Positions 24,925-33,363 of a stretch of DNA of 40,294 nucleotides are shown piece by piece. The notes beneath the pieces are model-generated. The model worked only from the letters and a program-made list of their open reading frames with translations, searched no databases and was not told where the DNA came from. How positions within the stretch are numbered: position 1 is the stretch's first letter; each line of letters begins with the position of its first letter. Both the position numbers and the translations under genes were made by a program. This DNA is from Pseudomonas putida (GTDB lineage: Bacteria; Pseudomonadota; Gammaproteobacteria; Pseudomonadales; Pseudomonadaceae). Where the stretch lies: the NCBI RefSeq assembly GCF_001941965.1, contig NZ_MKZO01000042.1, positions 1 to 40,294 of the forward strand, in the 5' to 3' direction.

Positions 24925-25040
24925 GGTCGGCTCCTGGCTTTTGGCGCGAGGGAGTTGACCTTATCCCCGGCTCCTCGGGAGAGCCTTGAGAAAGATGTGT
25001 CTGGAGTTATCCACACACCGAGCGAAAGGACGGCGTGGAC

Positions 25041-25117
25041 CCTGTGGGAGCTGGCTTGCCAGCGATTGCGATAGTGAATTCACCAAAGTCATCGCTGGCA
25101 AGCCAGCTCCCACAGGG
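25041..25117. repeat. REP pair in the opposite polarity to the other REPINs
   Basis: CCTGTGGGAGCTGGCTTGCC AGCGAT comes first and the inverted copy second, with spacer TGCGATAGTGAATTCACCAA in between. Every other pair in the window has the tails (CCCACAGG...CCTGTGGG) facing inward; here the tails face outward. It lies between the DUF2867 gene and the hicB-like gene. Confidence 0.85.
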
Positions 25118-25141
25118 TCGGTGTACATCTGAACAGACGCG

Positions 25142-25624
25142 TTACAGACCACCCAGCATCGACTTCACCACCCGCCGATGCAGCGGCAGGATCAGGCGCA
25201 TATACACCCGCCCCAGCAAATTATGCGGCTCGACGATGGAGGTCAGGCTGAGCTGGTTGTTCGGGTCCAGGTGCACCGAGATCAGCACATCCAGGTGACT
25301 GTCCTTCAGCGACAACACCAGCTCCCGGTCCGTCACCGCGGCAATCTGGAAGAAATCCAGCTGCTCCCCCACCCGCGGGGTCTTCTGCTCGCGCAGGTTG
25401 AAACCAGCCACCGGCTTGAGCCCGAACGGGCGCACCATCAGGTCGCGAATCCGCAAGGCACGGTTGATCCAGCCCGGCACCGCGCGACTCATGCGCTGGT
25501 AGGCATCGAGGGCGGTGAGGCTCTGTTCCGGGGTGACGCGGCGGGCGAAACAGTCGAAGAACCAGGCCGTGGTTGAGAGCATGCGCAACACGCTGCTGGC
25601 GGGCACATCGGCTGGGTGGACCAT
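25142..25624 (-). CDS. DUF2867 family protein
   Basis: A 160-residue protein beginning MVHPADVPASSVLRML. The VAGFNLREQKTPRVGEQLDF segment (about residues 76-95) and the C-terminal NLLGRVYMRLILPLHRRVV are family features seen in DUF2867 proteins; function unknown. The frame is open to 25783, but GGAGG sits 6 bases before the ATG at 25624 and fixes the start. It is divergent from ilvD and is followed by a REP pair. Confidence 0.78.
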   Translation of the reverse strand: MVHPADVPASSVLRMLSTTAWFFDCFARRVTPEQSLTALDAYQRMSRAVPGWINRALRIRDLMVRPFGLKPVAGFNLREQKTPRVGEQLDFFQIAAVTDRELVLSLKDSHLDVLISVHLDPNNQLSLTSIVEPHNLLGRVYMRLILPLHRRVVKSMLGGL

Positions 25625-25945
25625 ATTTCCTCCGTGAAAAAGGTCGTCAGGATGACGAAGGCGCCCACGGTAGCGCTCTAGCTCGCGGAAAGCGAGCCCG
25701 TCGGCAAAATCGTGAGCACGCGAACCAACTGTCCATTGCGCCGTTCCTTCCGCTCGCCAGCGGTGTAGAATCGGCCTATTCATCGCCAGTCATCCCCCGG
25801 CGGGTTTATGAGCTCTGGCCAAGCGTGCGGCGATCCCGCGACGTCTTTGGCCTCATCCGTACCAGCGGCCACCTGCCTTCCGGTACCAAGGACAAGAGAA
25901 GCTCACTCCCCTTTCTGTTACCTGATGAGCCGCCAGGAGTGCTTC

Positions 25946-27787
25946 ATGCCTGATTATCGTTCCAAAACGTCCACCCACGGCCGCAACATGGCCGGTGCCC
26001 GCGCGCTGTGGCGCGCCACCGGTATGAAGGACGAGGATTTCAAGAAGCCGATCATCGCCATCGCCAACTCCTTCACCCAGTTCGTCCCGGGCCACGTGCA
26101 CCTGAAGGACCTGGGCCAGCTGGTCGCCCGCGAAGTCGAACGCGCCGGCGGCGTGGCCAAGGAGTTCAACACCATCGCGGTGGATGACGGCATCGCCATG
26201 GGTCACGACGGCATGCTCTATTCGCTGCCAAGCCGCGAGATCATCGCCGACTCCGTCGAGTACATGGTCAACGCCCACTGCGCCGACGCCATCGTCTGCA
26301 TCTCCAACTGCGACAAGATCACCCCCGGCATGCTGATGGCCGCCCTGCGCCTGAACATCCCGGTGATCTTCGTGTCCGGCGGCCCGATGGAAGCCGGCAA
26401 GACCAAGCTGGCCAGCCACGGCCTGGACCTGGTCGACGCCATGGTCATCGCCGCCGACTCCACCGCCAGCGACGAGAAAGTCGCCGAGTACGAGCGCAGT
26501 GCCTGCCCGACCTGCGGTTCCTGCTCCGGCATGTTCACCGCCAACTCGATGAACTGCCTGACCGAAGCCCTGGGCCTGTCCCTGCCGGGCAACGGTTCGA
26601 CCCTGGCGACCCACTCCGACCGCGAGCAGCTGTTCCTCACCGCCGGCCGTACCATCGTCGAGCTGTGCAAGCGCTACTACGGCGAGAACGACGAGAGCGT
26701 GCTGCCGCGCAGCATCGCCAGCTTCAAGGCGTTCGAGAACGCCATGACCCTGGACATCGCCATGGGCGGTTCGACCAACACCATCCTGCACCTGCTGGCC
26801 GCCGCCCAGGAAGCCGAGCTGGCCTTCGACCTGCGCGACATCGATCGCCTGTCGCGCAAGGTGCCGCAGCTGTGCAAGGTGGCGCCGAACATCCAGAAGT
26901 ACCACATGGAAGACGTCCACCGCGCCGGCGGCATCATCAGCATCCTCGGTTCGCTGGCCCGTGGCGGCCTGCTGCACACCGACGTGCCGACCGTGCACTC
27001 GGCGAGCCTGGAAGAAGCCATCGCCAAGTGGGACATCACCCAGACCGACGACGAAGCGGTGCACCACTTCTTCAAGGCAGGCCCGGCCGGTATCCCGACC
27101 CAGACCGCCTTCAGCCAGTCGACCCGCTGGGACACCCTGGACGACGACCGTGAAAACGGCTGCATCCGCAGTGTCGAGCATGCCTACTCGCAAGAGGGCG
27201 GCCTGGCCGTGCTGTACGGCAACATCGCCCTCGACGGCTGCGTGGTAAAAACCGCCGGTGTCGACGAGTCGATCCATGTGTTCGAAGGCAACGCGAAGAT
27301 CTTCGAGTCGCAGGACAGCGCCGTGCGCGGCATCCTCGCCGACGAAGTGAAGGAAGGCGATATCGTCATCATTCGCTACGAAGGTCCGAAAGGCGGCCCG
27401 GGCATGCAGGAAATGCTGTACCCGACCTCGTACCTGAAGTCCAAGGGCCTGGGTAAAGCCTGTGCCCTGCTGACCGACGGCCGCTTCTCCGGCGGCACCT
27501 CGGGCCTGTCCATCGGCCACGCTTCGCCGGAAGCCGCTGCCGGCGGTGCCATCGGCCTGGTGCAGGACGGCGACAAGGTGCTGATCGACATCCCGAACCG
27601 GGCGATCAACCTGCTGGTCAGCGATGAAGAACTGGCGGCACGTCGCATCGTGCAGGACCAGAAGGGCTGGAAACCGGTGGAACAGCGTCCGCGCAAGGTG
27701 ACCACCGCGCTGAAGGCCTATGCCCTGCTGGCGACCAGTGCCGACAAGGGCGCCGTGCGTAACAAGGCGCTGCTTGACGGGCTGTGA
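25946..27787 (+). CDS. ilvD: Dihydroxy-acid dehydratase
   Basis: IlvD dehydrates 2,3-dihydroxyisovalerate and its methylvalerate analogue in valine, isoleucine and leucine synthesis. The 613-residue protein is of normal length for the enterobacterial-type enzyme. Iron-sulfur and active-site motifs are SNCDKITPGM and CPTCGSCSGMFTANSMNCL, and the C-terminal ALLTDGRFSGGTSGLSIGH holds the catalytic serine region. The ATG at 25946 is preceded by CAGGAG; the frame is open to 25808 but without family sequence. No leader-peptide attenuator was recognised in the 321-base divergent gap, of which only 25625-25945 lies between gene starts; that gap otherwise shows no clear feature. Confidence 0.97.
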   Translation: MPDYRSKTSTHGRNMAGARALWRATGMKDEDFKKPIIAIANSFTQFVPGHVHLKDLGQLVAREVERAGGVAKEFNTIAVDDGIAMGHDGMLYSLPSREIIADSVEYMVNAHCADAIVCISNCDKITPGMLMAALRLNIPVIFVSGGPMEAGKTKLASHGLDLVDAMVIAADSTASDEKVAEYERSACPTCGSCSGMFTANSMNCLTEALGLSLPGNGSTLATHSDREQLFLTAGRTIVELCKRYYGENDESVLPRSIASFKAFENAMTLDIAMGGSTNTILHLLAAAQEAELAFDLRDIDRLSRKVPQLCKVAPNIQKYHMEDVHRAGGIISILGSLARGGLLHTDVPTVHSASLEEAIAKWDITQTDDEAVHHFFKAGPAGIPTQTAFSQSTRWDTLDDDRENGCIRSVEHAYSQEGGLAVLYGNIALDGCVVKTAGVDESIHVFEGNAKIFESQDSAVRGILADEVKEGDIVIIRYEGPKGGPGMQEMLYPTSYLKSKGLGKACALLTDGRFSGGTSGLSIGHASPEAAAGGAIGLVQDGDKVLIDIPNRAINLLVSDEELAARRIVQDQKGWKPVEQRPRKVTTALKAYALLATSADKGAVRNKALLDGL

Positions 27788-27804
27788 GTGGTAGATAGGG
27801 AATG

Positions 27805-27836
27805 AAAAAACCGGCGCCTGGAGCGCCGGTTTTTTT
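27805..27836. terminator. Terminator after ilvD, symmetrical
   Basis: ACCGGCGC pairs with GCGCCGGT around CTGGA, with an A-run before and a T-run after, so it works in either direction between ilvD and the converging receptor gene. Confidence 0.92.
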
Positions 27837-27860
27837 ATGGAAATTGTTTATTGGTCTTCA

Positions 27861-27946
27861 GGGCCTCATCGCCGGCAACGCCGGCTCCCACAAGGTTGGC
27901 GGTGCATGCGAAACCTGTGGGAGCCGGCGTTGCCGGCGATGGGGCC
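27861..27946. repeat. REPIN of a second sequence class
   Basis: The arms read GCCGGCGTTGCCGGCGATGG, with GCCGGC stems in place of the GCTGGC/GCCAGC stems of the other REPs; the changes are compensatory, so pairing is kept. The spacer is about 28 bases. It lies between the ilvD terminator and the receptor stop codon. Confidence 0.87.
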
Positions 27947-27951
27947 ATCAC

Positions 27952-30351
27952 TCAGTAACTGGCCCGCACGGTGAAGGTGAAATTGCGCGGCTCGCCATAG
28001 AAGTTCGAGCCCCACGGGCTATCCACGCGCTCGTAGTACTTGCGGTCGAACAGGTTGTTGCCGGTCAGCTTCAGCGAGACGTTCTTGTTCACCTTGTAGC
28101 CGATCTGCGCCGAGGTCGTCGCATAGCCGCCCTGCTCGAAGTCGACGTTGCGACGGTAATAAGTGGCACTCACCGCCCGCACACCGCCGCCAACACTGAA
28201 GTCCTGCAGTGGTCCATCGCTGAACTGGTAGTCGGTCCACAGGTTGAAGTTGTGCTTCGGCGTGATGGTGCTGTAGGTGCTGCCATCCTCCGCGCCGTTC
28301 AGCGAGCGGGTCATGGTGTAGGCATAACCGGTCACCACGCTCCAGTTATCGGTCAGGTTGCCGCTCAGCTCGGTTTCCCAGCCCTGGCTGCGCACCTTGC
28401 CCTGGGCCCGGTAGTACTGCCCGCCAGACACCAGCTCGGCACGGTTTTCATCGTAGATGCGGAACATCGCCAGGCTGCCGTTCAGGCGCCCGTCGAGGAA
28501 TTCACGCTTCAGGCCCAGTTCGTACTGCTCGCCCTCACGCGGGGCAATGACGCTGCCGCTGGCGTCGATATCGGTCTGCGGCTTGAACACCTTGGTGTAG
28601 CTGGCATAGGCCGACAGCTCCGGGGTCAGCTTGTAGACCAGCGCGCCATAAGGGATGAACTTGCGGTTGATATCGGTCTCGGTTTCGCCGAACTGGTTGA
28701 AGTAGGCGTTGGCGTTCTTGCCCTCGCTTTCGAACCAGGTCACCCGGCTGCCGAGGATCACGTCCAGCGCATCGGTGGCGGCGATCTTCGCCCGGCCATA
28801 GATGCCGTACTGCCGGGAAGTGGACCAGGTGCCGTTGTCCATGGCGAACTCGCGCTTGGGAATGTCGATGCTGCCCGGATCGAACACATTGATCGGGAAG
28901 TACTCGCCACCGCCGTAGGTGAAGTCCTTGTTCAGGTGCTGGTACTCGGCGCCCGCGGTGAATTCGTGGGTGCGCCCGAAGGCTTCCACCGGCAGGGTGA
29001 CGAAGCTGTCCAGGCCCAGGCTCTTGATATGGGTGTAGTAGGAATACGCCACCGCCCAGCTGTCGCCGGTAGCCGGGTCCACCGCATCGTCGGACCAGGT
29101 GAAGTTGCGCGTCGGCGTCTCCGCATCGCGGTAGGTCAGCGAGGTCTTGAACTGGCCACCGTTGTCCAGGGCATGGTCAACCTCGGCGAAACCTTCCCAG
29201 ACACGCTCGTCCAGCTCGTTCCACTTGGCGTCGACGAAGGTCGAGCGGCTGACGTCGAGCAGCTTGCCGTCGGCATAGGCCGGCAGGCCGAACGCCGGGG
29301 TCGAACGGTTCTTCTGGTAGGTGCCGCCCAGGGACAGGGTGGTGGACGGGGTGATGTCGTATTCCAGGCGGCCATAGATCGTCGGCCGCTCGTTCTGCGC
29401 GTAATCGACCCAGGACTGGTTGTCTTCATAGGCGGTGACGAAACGCCCGCGCAGGCTGCCGTCGGCATTCAGCGGACCGGTGACGTCGATGCTGGAGTGA
29501 TAGTTGTCCCACGAGCCCACCGAGAACTCGCCATTCAGGCCGAAGGTGCCGAGGGCCCGCTTGCGCACCACGTTGATGGTCCCGCCGGGCTCGCCGGAGC
29601 CCTGGTACAGGCCGCTCGGACCACGCAGCACTTCGACGCGGTCGTAGATCGCCAGGTCGAAACTGGTGGCCAGGTCGCCCTGGCCGGTGGCTTGCGAAAC
29701 ACCGTCGACCTGCACCTGATCGACCAGGAAGCCGCGCATGTACACGTCGTTCAGGCTGGAACCGGAGTTGTAGGACTTGATGGTGACCCCGGTCACCTGG
29801 CGCATGGCGTCCTGCAGGTTGTTCATGTTCTGGTCGTTCATGCGCTGGCGGGTGACCACCGAGACCGATTGCGGGATGTCCTTGAGCTTCTGCTCGCCCT
29901 TGCCGATGGTCACCGCGCCGGTGGTGTAGGAATGGCTGTTCTCGGTGGTGGCGCCGAGCAGGTCGGAGTTGATCCGGGTGGCACCGAGTTGCAGGGCTTC
30001 GTCACCGCTGACGCGCTTTTCCAGGGTCACGCTGTCGCCATCGATATAGCTGGCGGACAGTCCGGTGCCCGCCAGCAGCCGGCCGAGTGCCTCGCCCTGT
30101 GGATAACTGCCACTCAGGCCCGGCGAGCGCAGACCCTGGGTGACTTCCGAGGTGACCAGCACCTGCACCCGGGTCACCGCGCTGAAGGCCGCCAGCGCAC
30201 CATCGAGGGATTGCGCCGGGATATCGAAGCGATAAACCTCGGCCCGGGCTTCGCTGGCGGCCAGGGCCGGCAGGGTGAAGGTCCCGCAGCCCATGGCGAT
30301 GGCCAGGCCGAGCAGGGTCGGCAGATGGCGCCGGGTGGTGGTGTGTGGCAT
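27952..30351 (-). CDS. TonB-dependent ferric-siderophore receptor with signalling domain
   Basis: A 799-residue outer-membrane receptor. The signal peptide covers about residues 1-31. An STN signalling domain follows (about 38-112, FDIPAQSLDGALAAFSAVTR), then the plug (LKDIPQSVSVVTRQRMNDQN, about 157 on) and a 22-strand barrel ending in an aromatic residue (FTFTVRASY). The STN domain reports ligand binding to the adjacent FecR. No siderophore synthesis genes are near, so it may take up a foreign siderophore; the ligand cannot be read from sequence. All three genes of the unit are on the minus strand. Confidence 0.93.
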   Translation of the reverse strand: MPHTTTRRHLPTLLGLAIAMGCGTFTLPALAASEARAEVYRFDIPAQSLDGALAAFSAVTRVQVLVTSEVTQGLRSPGLSGSYPQGEALGRLLAGTGLSASYIDGDSVTLEKRVSGDEALQLGATRINSDLLGATTENSHSYTTGAVTIGKGEQKLKDIPQSVSVVTRQRMNDQNMNNLQDAMRQVTGVTIKSYNSGSSLNDVYMRGFLVDQVQVDGVSQATGQGDLATSFDLAIYDRVEVLRGPSGLYQGSGEPGGTINVVRKRALGTFGLNGEFSVGSWDNYHSSIDVTGPLNADGSLRGRFVTAYEDNQSWVDYAQNERPTIYGRLEYDITPSTTLSLGGTYQKNRSTPAFGLPAYADGKLLDVSRSTFVDAKWNELDERVWEGFAEVDHALDNGGQFKTSLTYRDAETPTRNFTWSDDAVDPATGDSWAVAYSYYTHIKSLGLDSFVTLPVEAFGRTHEFTAGAEYQHLNKDFTYGGGEYFPINVFDPGSIDIPKREFAMDNGTWSTSRQYGIYGRAKIAATDALDVILGSRVTWFESEGKNANAYFNQFGETETDINRKFIPYGALVYKLTPELSAYASYTKVFKPQTDIDASGSVIAPREGEQYELGLKREFLDGRLNGSLAMFRIYDENRAELVSGGQYYRAQGKVRSQGWETELSGNLTDNWSVVTGYAYTMTRSLNGAEDGSTYSTITPKHNFNLWTDYQFSDGPLQDFSVGGGVRAVSATYYRRNVDFEQGGYATTSAQIGYKVNKNVSLKLTGNNLFDRKYYERVDSPWGSNFYGEPRNFTFTVRASY

Positions 30352-30436
30352 CGGTGAAGCTCCCCCAAATCGTCGAAGTCGTTGAGCGGCGCCGCACTAT
30401 CTGAGAGTGCTTGCTATTCGCGCCTACGAGTTCAAG

Positions 30437-30480
30437 GACGACGGGATTTGGGGAAACCCTGAAACTTTTTGAAAATTTTC
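30437..30480 (-). promoter_or_regulatory. Candidate ECF (iron-starvation sigma) promoter of the receptor gene
   Basis: The minus strand reads an A/T-rich stretch AAAATTTTCAAAAAGTTTC followed by CCCGTCGTC, with CGTC as the typical -10 core. It lies 86 bases before the receptor start, in the gap after fecR. Inference from resemblance to promoters of FecI-like sigma factors. Confidence 0.4.
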
Positions 30481-30481
30481 T

Positions 30482-31462
30482 TCAGCCTTCGCGCAGCACC
30501 CGCAGATAGGGGGTGTACTGCTCGGCGCTGAGGCCGAGGGTGTGCTTGAGGGCCTTGAGCACGGCGTCGGGCTTGTCGATTTCGAACACGCCGGAGACCT
30601 TGCGCTGACGCAGGGCTTCGCCGAGGACCAGGGTCTGGCCCGGCCAGTAGCGATTCAGTTCGTCCACCACCTCGGCCAGCGGCTGCTGGCGGAACACCAG
30701 CTGGCGCTGGCGCCAGGCGAACTCGGCGGCGCCGTCGAAGGGGCTGACCGCGCCCAGCCGGTCGTCGCGGTAATCGACGCCACGCCCCGGCTCCAGCAGC
30801 ACGCTCGCCTCACCGCCAGCACTGACCTGGACCTTGCCCTGGGCCACCCGCACCCGGGTCAGGTCGCCTTGGCGGGAGACACTGAAACGGGTGCCGACCA
30901 CCTTGACCCAGCCGTCACCGGAGCGGATCACGAAGGGCCGCGCCGCATCGGCGCTGACCTCGAACCAGGCTTCGCCGCGCAGCAGTTGCACGCGGCGCTC
31001 GTTCGGGCCGAGATCGAGACTGATGGCGGTATCGGTATTCAGCTCGACCTTCGAACCATCGGCCAGGTCCAGGCTACGCGCCTCGCCGGTCGCAGTGGCG
31101 TAATCGGCGCGCCAGCGATCCGGCCAGGGTGTAGCGAAGGTGAACAGTCCCACCGCCAGCAGCACCGCCGCCGCACTGGCCCAGACCCGCAGCTTCGGCC
31201 TGCGCCAGCGCGCGCGATCGGCCTCACGCACTTGCCGGGCCGGCTCGCGCAGGGCGCCGAGCAGCGCCAGCACTTCATCCCAGGCCTGCGCCTGGGCCGG
31301 GCCAAGCGCCAGCCAGGCGGTGAAATCCTCGCGCTCCCGGGCCGTCACGTCCTCGGCCTGCAGGCGGTAGTACCAGCCACTGGCCTCGTCGAACAGCGTA
31401 TCGGCATCGGGGATGTCGGGGTGGGTCATGCGGGTATCCATGGCGACGGCAGGCTCGATCAT
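30482..31462 (-). CDS. FecR-family anti-sigma/signal transducer
   Basis: A 326-residue inner-membrane protein passing the receptor signal to the ECF sigma factor. The N-terminal cytoplasmic DUF4880-type segment holds the conserved tryptophans (ASGWYYRLQAEDVTAREREDF), one membrane helix spans about 92-110, and the periplasmic FecR domain includes LADGSKVELNTDT and the C-terminal STN-like part that contacts the receptor. The ATG at 31462 overlaps the sigma-factor stop codon (ATGA) with GGAGG before it. The frame is open further upstream but inside the sigma gene. Confidence 0.92.
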   Translation of the reverse strand: MIEPAVAMDTRMTHPDIPDADTLFDEASGWYYRLQAEDVTAREREDFTAWLALGPAQAQAWDEVLALLGALREPARQVREADRARWRRPKLRVWASAAAVLLAVGLFTFATPWPDRWRADYATATGEARSLDLADGSKVELNTDTAISLDLGPNERRVQLLRGEAWFEVSADAARPFVIRSGDGWVKVVGTRFSVSRQGDLTRVRVAQGKVQVSAGGEASVLLEPGRGVDYRDDRLGAVSPFDGAAEFAWRQRQLVFRQQPLAEVVDELNRYWPGQTLVLGEALRQRKVSGVFEIDKPDAVLKALKHTLGLSAEQYTPYLRVLREG

Positions 31463-31989
31463 CGGGCCTCCGGCGTGTCGTTGAGCAGGCGGGCCTTGAT
31501 GTAGGCCCGGCAATCCACCAGGGCGCGGCGCAGTTGGTACTCGACGCTGCGCGGAGTGATCTGCAGGCGTTCGCCGATCTCCCGGTAGGACAATTCGTCG
31601 ACATGATAGAGCAGGAAGATGTGCCGGGTCGCCTCGGGCAGGGCTTCGATGGCGGCCTGCATCAAGCGTTGTTCCTGCTGGTTGGCGAGTTGTTCCTCGG
31701 CGCCGGGGGCGCTGCACGGCAGGTCTTCGCTGGGCTCGCCGGCGTCCAGGCGTTCGCGGCGGATCACCTGGCGCTGGTGATCGCGGACCAGGTTGCTGGC
31801 GATGGTGAAGAGAAAGGCCGGCAGGTTGTCGATCTTCTTGTCGGCGGGCAGCCGCGCCAGACGCAGGAAGGATTCCTGGGTCAGGTCCGCAGCCACCTGG
31901 CTATTGCCGGTGCGCCGCGCGACAAAGGCTTCCAGTGCTTTCTTCTGCTCGGCGAACAAGCGGGCGATCTGCGTATTCCACGAAGACAC
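31459..31989 (-). CDS. ECF sigma factor, iron-starvation (FecI-like) type
   Basis: A 176-residue group 4 sigma factor. Region 2 is seen around residues 32-75 (DLTQESFLRLARLPADKKID, then PAFLFTIASNLVRDHQR) and region 4 near the C-terminus (ELSYREIGERLQITPRSVEYQL). The start is taken as GTG at 31989, with AGGA 7 bases upstream; TTG at 32013 and GTG at 31995 are alternatives. Its product should transcribe the receptor gene when FecR is signalled. A Fur-like box lies 45 bases upstream. Confidence 0.9.
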   Translation of the reverse strand: MSSWNTQIARLFAEQKKALEAFVARRTGNSQVAADLTQESFLRLARLPADKKIDNLPAFLFTIASNLVRDHQRQVIRRERLDAGEPSEDLPCSAPGAEEQLANQQEQRLMQAAIEALPEATRHIFLLYHVDELSYREIGERLQITPRSVEYQLRRALVDCRAYIKARLLNDTPEAR

Positions 31990-32033
31990 GGGCACTTCCT
32001 GGCGGGGTCTCAAGAGGTGCGCACGCTAGCAGA

Positions 32034-32060
32034 AGATAAGAGTTATTCGCAATTGGTATT
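32034..32060. promoter_or_regulatory. Fur-like box upstream of the ECF sigma gene
   Basis: AGATAAGAGTTATTCGCAATTGGTATT carries GATAA and TTAT half-sites around a central base, resembling the Fur consensus of GATAAT units. Iron repression of such sigma genes is the established pattern; the match here is partial. Confidence 0.5.
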
Positions 32061-32078
32061 GTTTTGTGTTGCTCTTGA

Positions 32079-32178
32079 GGGCCTCATCGCTGGCAAGTCG
32101 GGGCGCCGAACCGCAGCTCCCACAGGTTTCGCGGTGCACCCGGTCCCTGTGGGAGCTGGCTTGCCAGCGATGAGGCCC
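32079..32178. repeat. REPIN with an altered left hairpin
   Basis: The right REP is canonical. The left copy reads CATCGCTGGCAAG, then TCGGGGCGCCGAACCGCA replaces the expected CCA, then GCTCCCACAGG. The extra stretch contains a TCGGGGC-type palindrome. The element lies between the sigma-factor leader and the phosphatase stop codon. Confidence 0.8.
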
Positions 32179-32185
32179 CTGAGAA

Positions 32186-33241
32186 CTACTGGATTTCTTC
32201 CGGCGTCACCACCACCCAATTCTTGTCCGCCGTCACCGGCAATCCTTCCTTGGCCTGGGCTGCCGCATTTTTCGCAATCATCCCGTTGAGCTTGTCCATG
32301 TACTTGGCCTTGCGGTTTATCCACAGGTGGATCCCGCCCTTGGACACGTCGACACCATGGAACAGCATGTAGCCATCACTGTCCGGCGTATCCCCGCCCA
32401 CCAGCACCGGTTTCTTCCATTCATCGATATAAGTGAGGATGGCCGCTTGCTTGCCGGCCATCCAGGTCGCCGGGGTCCACAGGTAGGGGGTCAGTTCCAG
32501 GCCCAGGTTGGCCGCCGGGTCATAGTGCCCGGCGCTGATCTGCTTGCGCGCGGTGGTCAGGGCGCCGCTGCTGCGGTCCTTGAGCAGCAGGCTGACGCCG
32601 ATGACGTTCTGCGGCTTGACGTTGTAGCCGTACTTCGGATCGGAGGCGACCATGCGCACCAGCTCTTCCGAGGCGGCGGTCATCACGTAGACCTCGATGC
32701 CGTTCTCCATCAGCTTGTTGTACAGCTCGGTCTGCCCGGTGAAGACCCTGGGCGGGTTGACCTCGATGGCCTTGACCTGGTCCCCGTCGAAATAGGTGCT
32801 CGGCACCGGTTTGCCCGAGGCCATCAGCTCGTCGACGTAGCCTTTCAGTTCCTTGAGGGTGAACCCGGAGAACACCTGCGCCACCCACGGGTAGCAGACC
32901 ATGTCGTCGACTTCGCAGAGGCGGTAGTAGTAGCTGAACAGGCTTTCCTTGTGCTCGGCGGTGTCCTTGAAGGGCATCAGCTTGAGCGACGGGTCGAGCT
33001 TGTCGCGGGTCAGCACGCCCTTGTTTTCCAGGAAGGGCAACAACGATTCTTCGAGGTCGAAGCGGTAGCTGGTGTTGTCCATGTCGAACACCGCGTAGTT
33101 ACCCTTGTGGGCATTGGCGGCGATCATCGTGTCGAGCTGCTTCGCGGCCTCGGCGGGCCAGTGCTTGAGTTCCACGGCCTGGGCTTGCCAACTGAGCAGC
33201 GCGGCCAGCCCGGCAGCGAGGAATTTCGGAGCGAACGTCAT
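32186..33241 (-). CDS. pchP: Periplasmic phosphorylcholine phosphatase (HAD superfamily)
   Basis: A 351-residue exported HAD phosphatase releasing phosphate from phosphorylcholine. The signal peptide ends AQA (residue 22). Counting from the mature N-terminus, key positions recalled for P. aeruginosa PchP fall exactly into register: DMDNT at 31-35, E43, YYY at 82-84, K242 and GDTPDSD at 261-267. The one difference is motif II, TAA instead of SAA at 166-168. The start at 33241 has AGGAG before it. No choline transport or betaine genes adjoin, so it stands alone beside tcyP. A related substrate is possible. Confidence 0.85.
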   Translation of the reverse strand: MTFAPKFLAAGLAALLSWQAQAVELKHWPAEAAKQLDTMIAANAHKGNYAVFDMDNTSYRFDLEESLLPFLENKGVLTRDKLDPSLKLMPFKDTAEHKESLFSYYYRLCEVDDMVCYPWVAQVFSGFTLKELKGYVDELMASGKPVPSTYFDGDQVKAIEVNPPRVFTGQTELYNKLMENGIEVYVMTAASEELVRMVASDPKYGYNVKPQNVIGVSLLLKDRSSGALTTARKQISAGHYDPAANLGLELTPYLWTPATWMAGKQAAILTYIDEWKKPVLVGGDTPDSDGYMLFHGVDVSKGGIHLWINRKAKYMDKLNGMIAKNAAAQAKEGLPVTADKNWVVVTPEEIQ

Positions 33242-33363
33242 GGGCGGTTCTCCTGGAAGATGAACGTCCCACCCTAAGCACTCGGCCCCGGCCGCTCCGC
33301 TCTGAGGGCGACGCCGACAAGCCCTGCGAACGGCAACCACATACCTGAAAGCGACCCGCGTTT

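Noticed and set aside
24925..25040. Possible hicA toxin remnant upstream of hicB
   Set aside because: Translating the minus strand in the frames examined gave no HicA-like double-stranded-RNA-binding fold residues or the conserved catalytic histidine context.
25625..25945. Attenuator or leader peptide for ilvD
   Set aside because: No short frame rich in Ile, Val or Leu codons followed by alternative hairpins was found.
27802..30357. An 851-residue open frame on the plus strand opposite the receptor gene
   Set aside because: It mirrors the receptor codons, has low-complexity composition and no domain; a GC-rich coding shadow.
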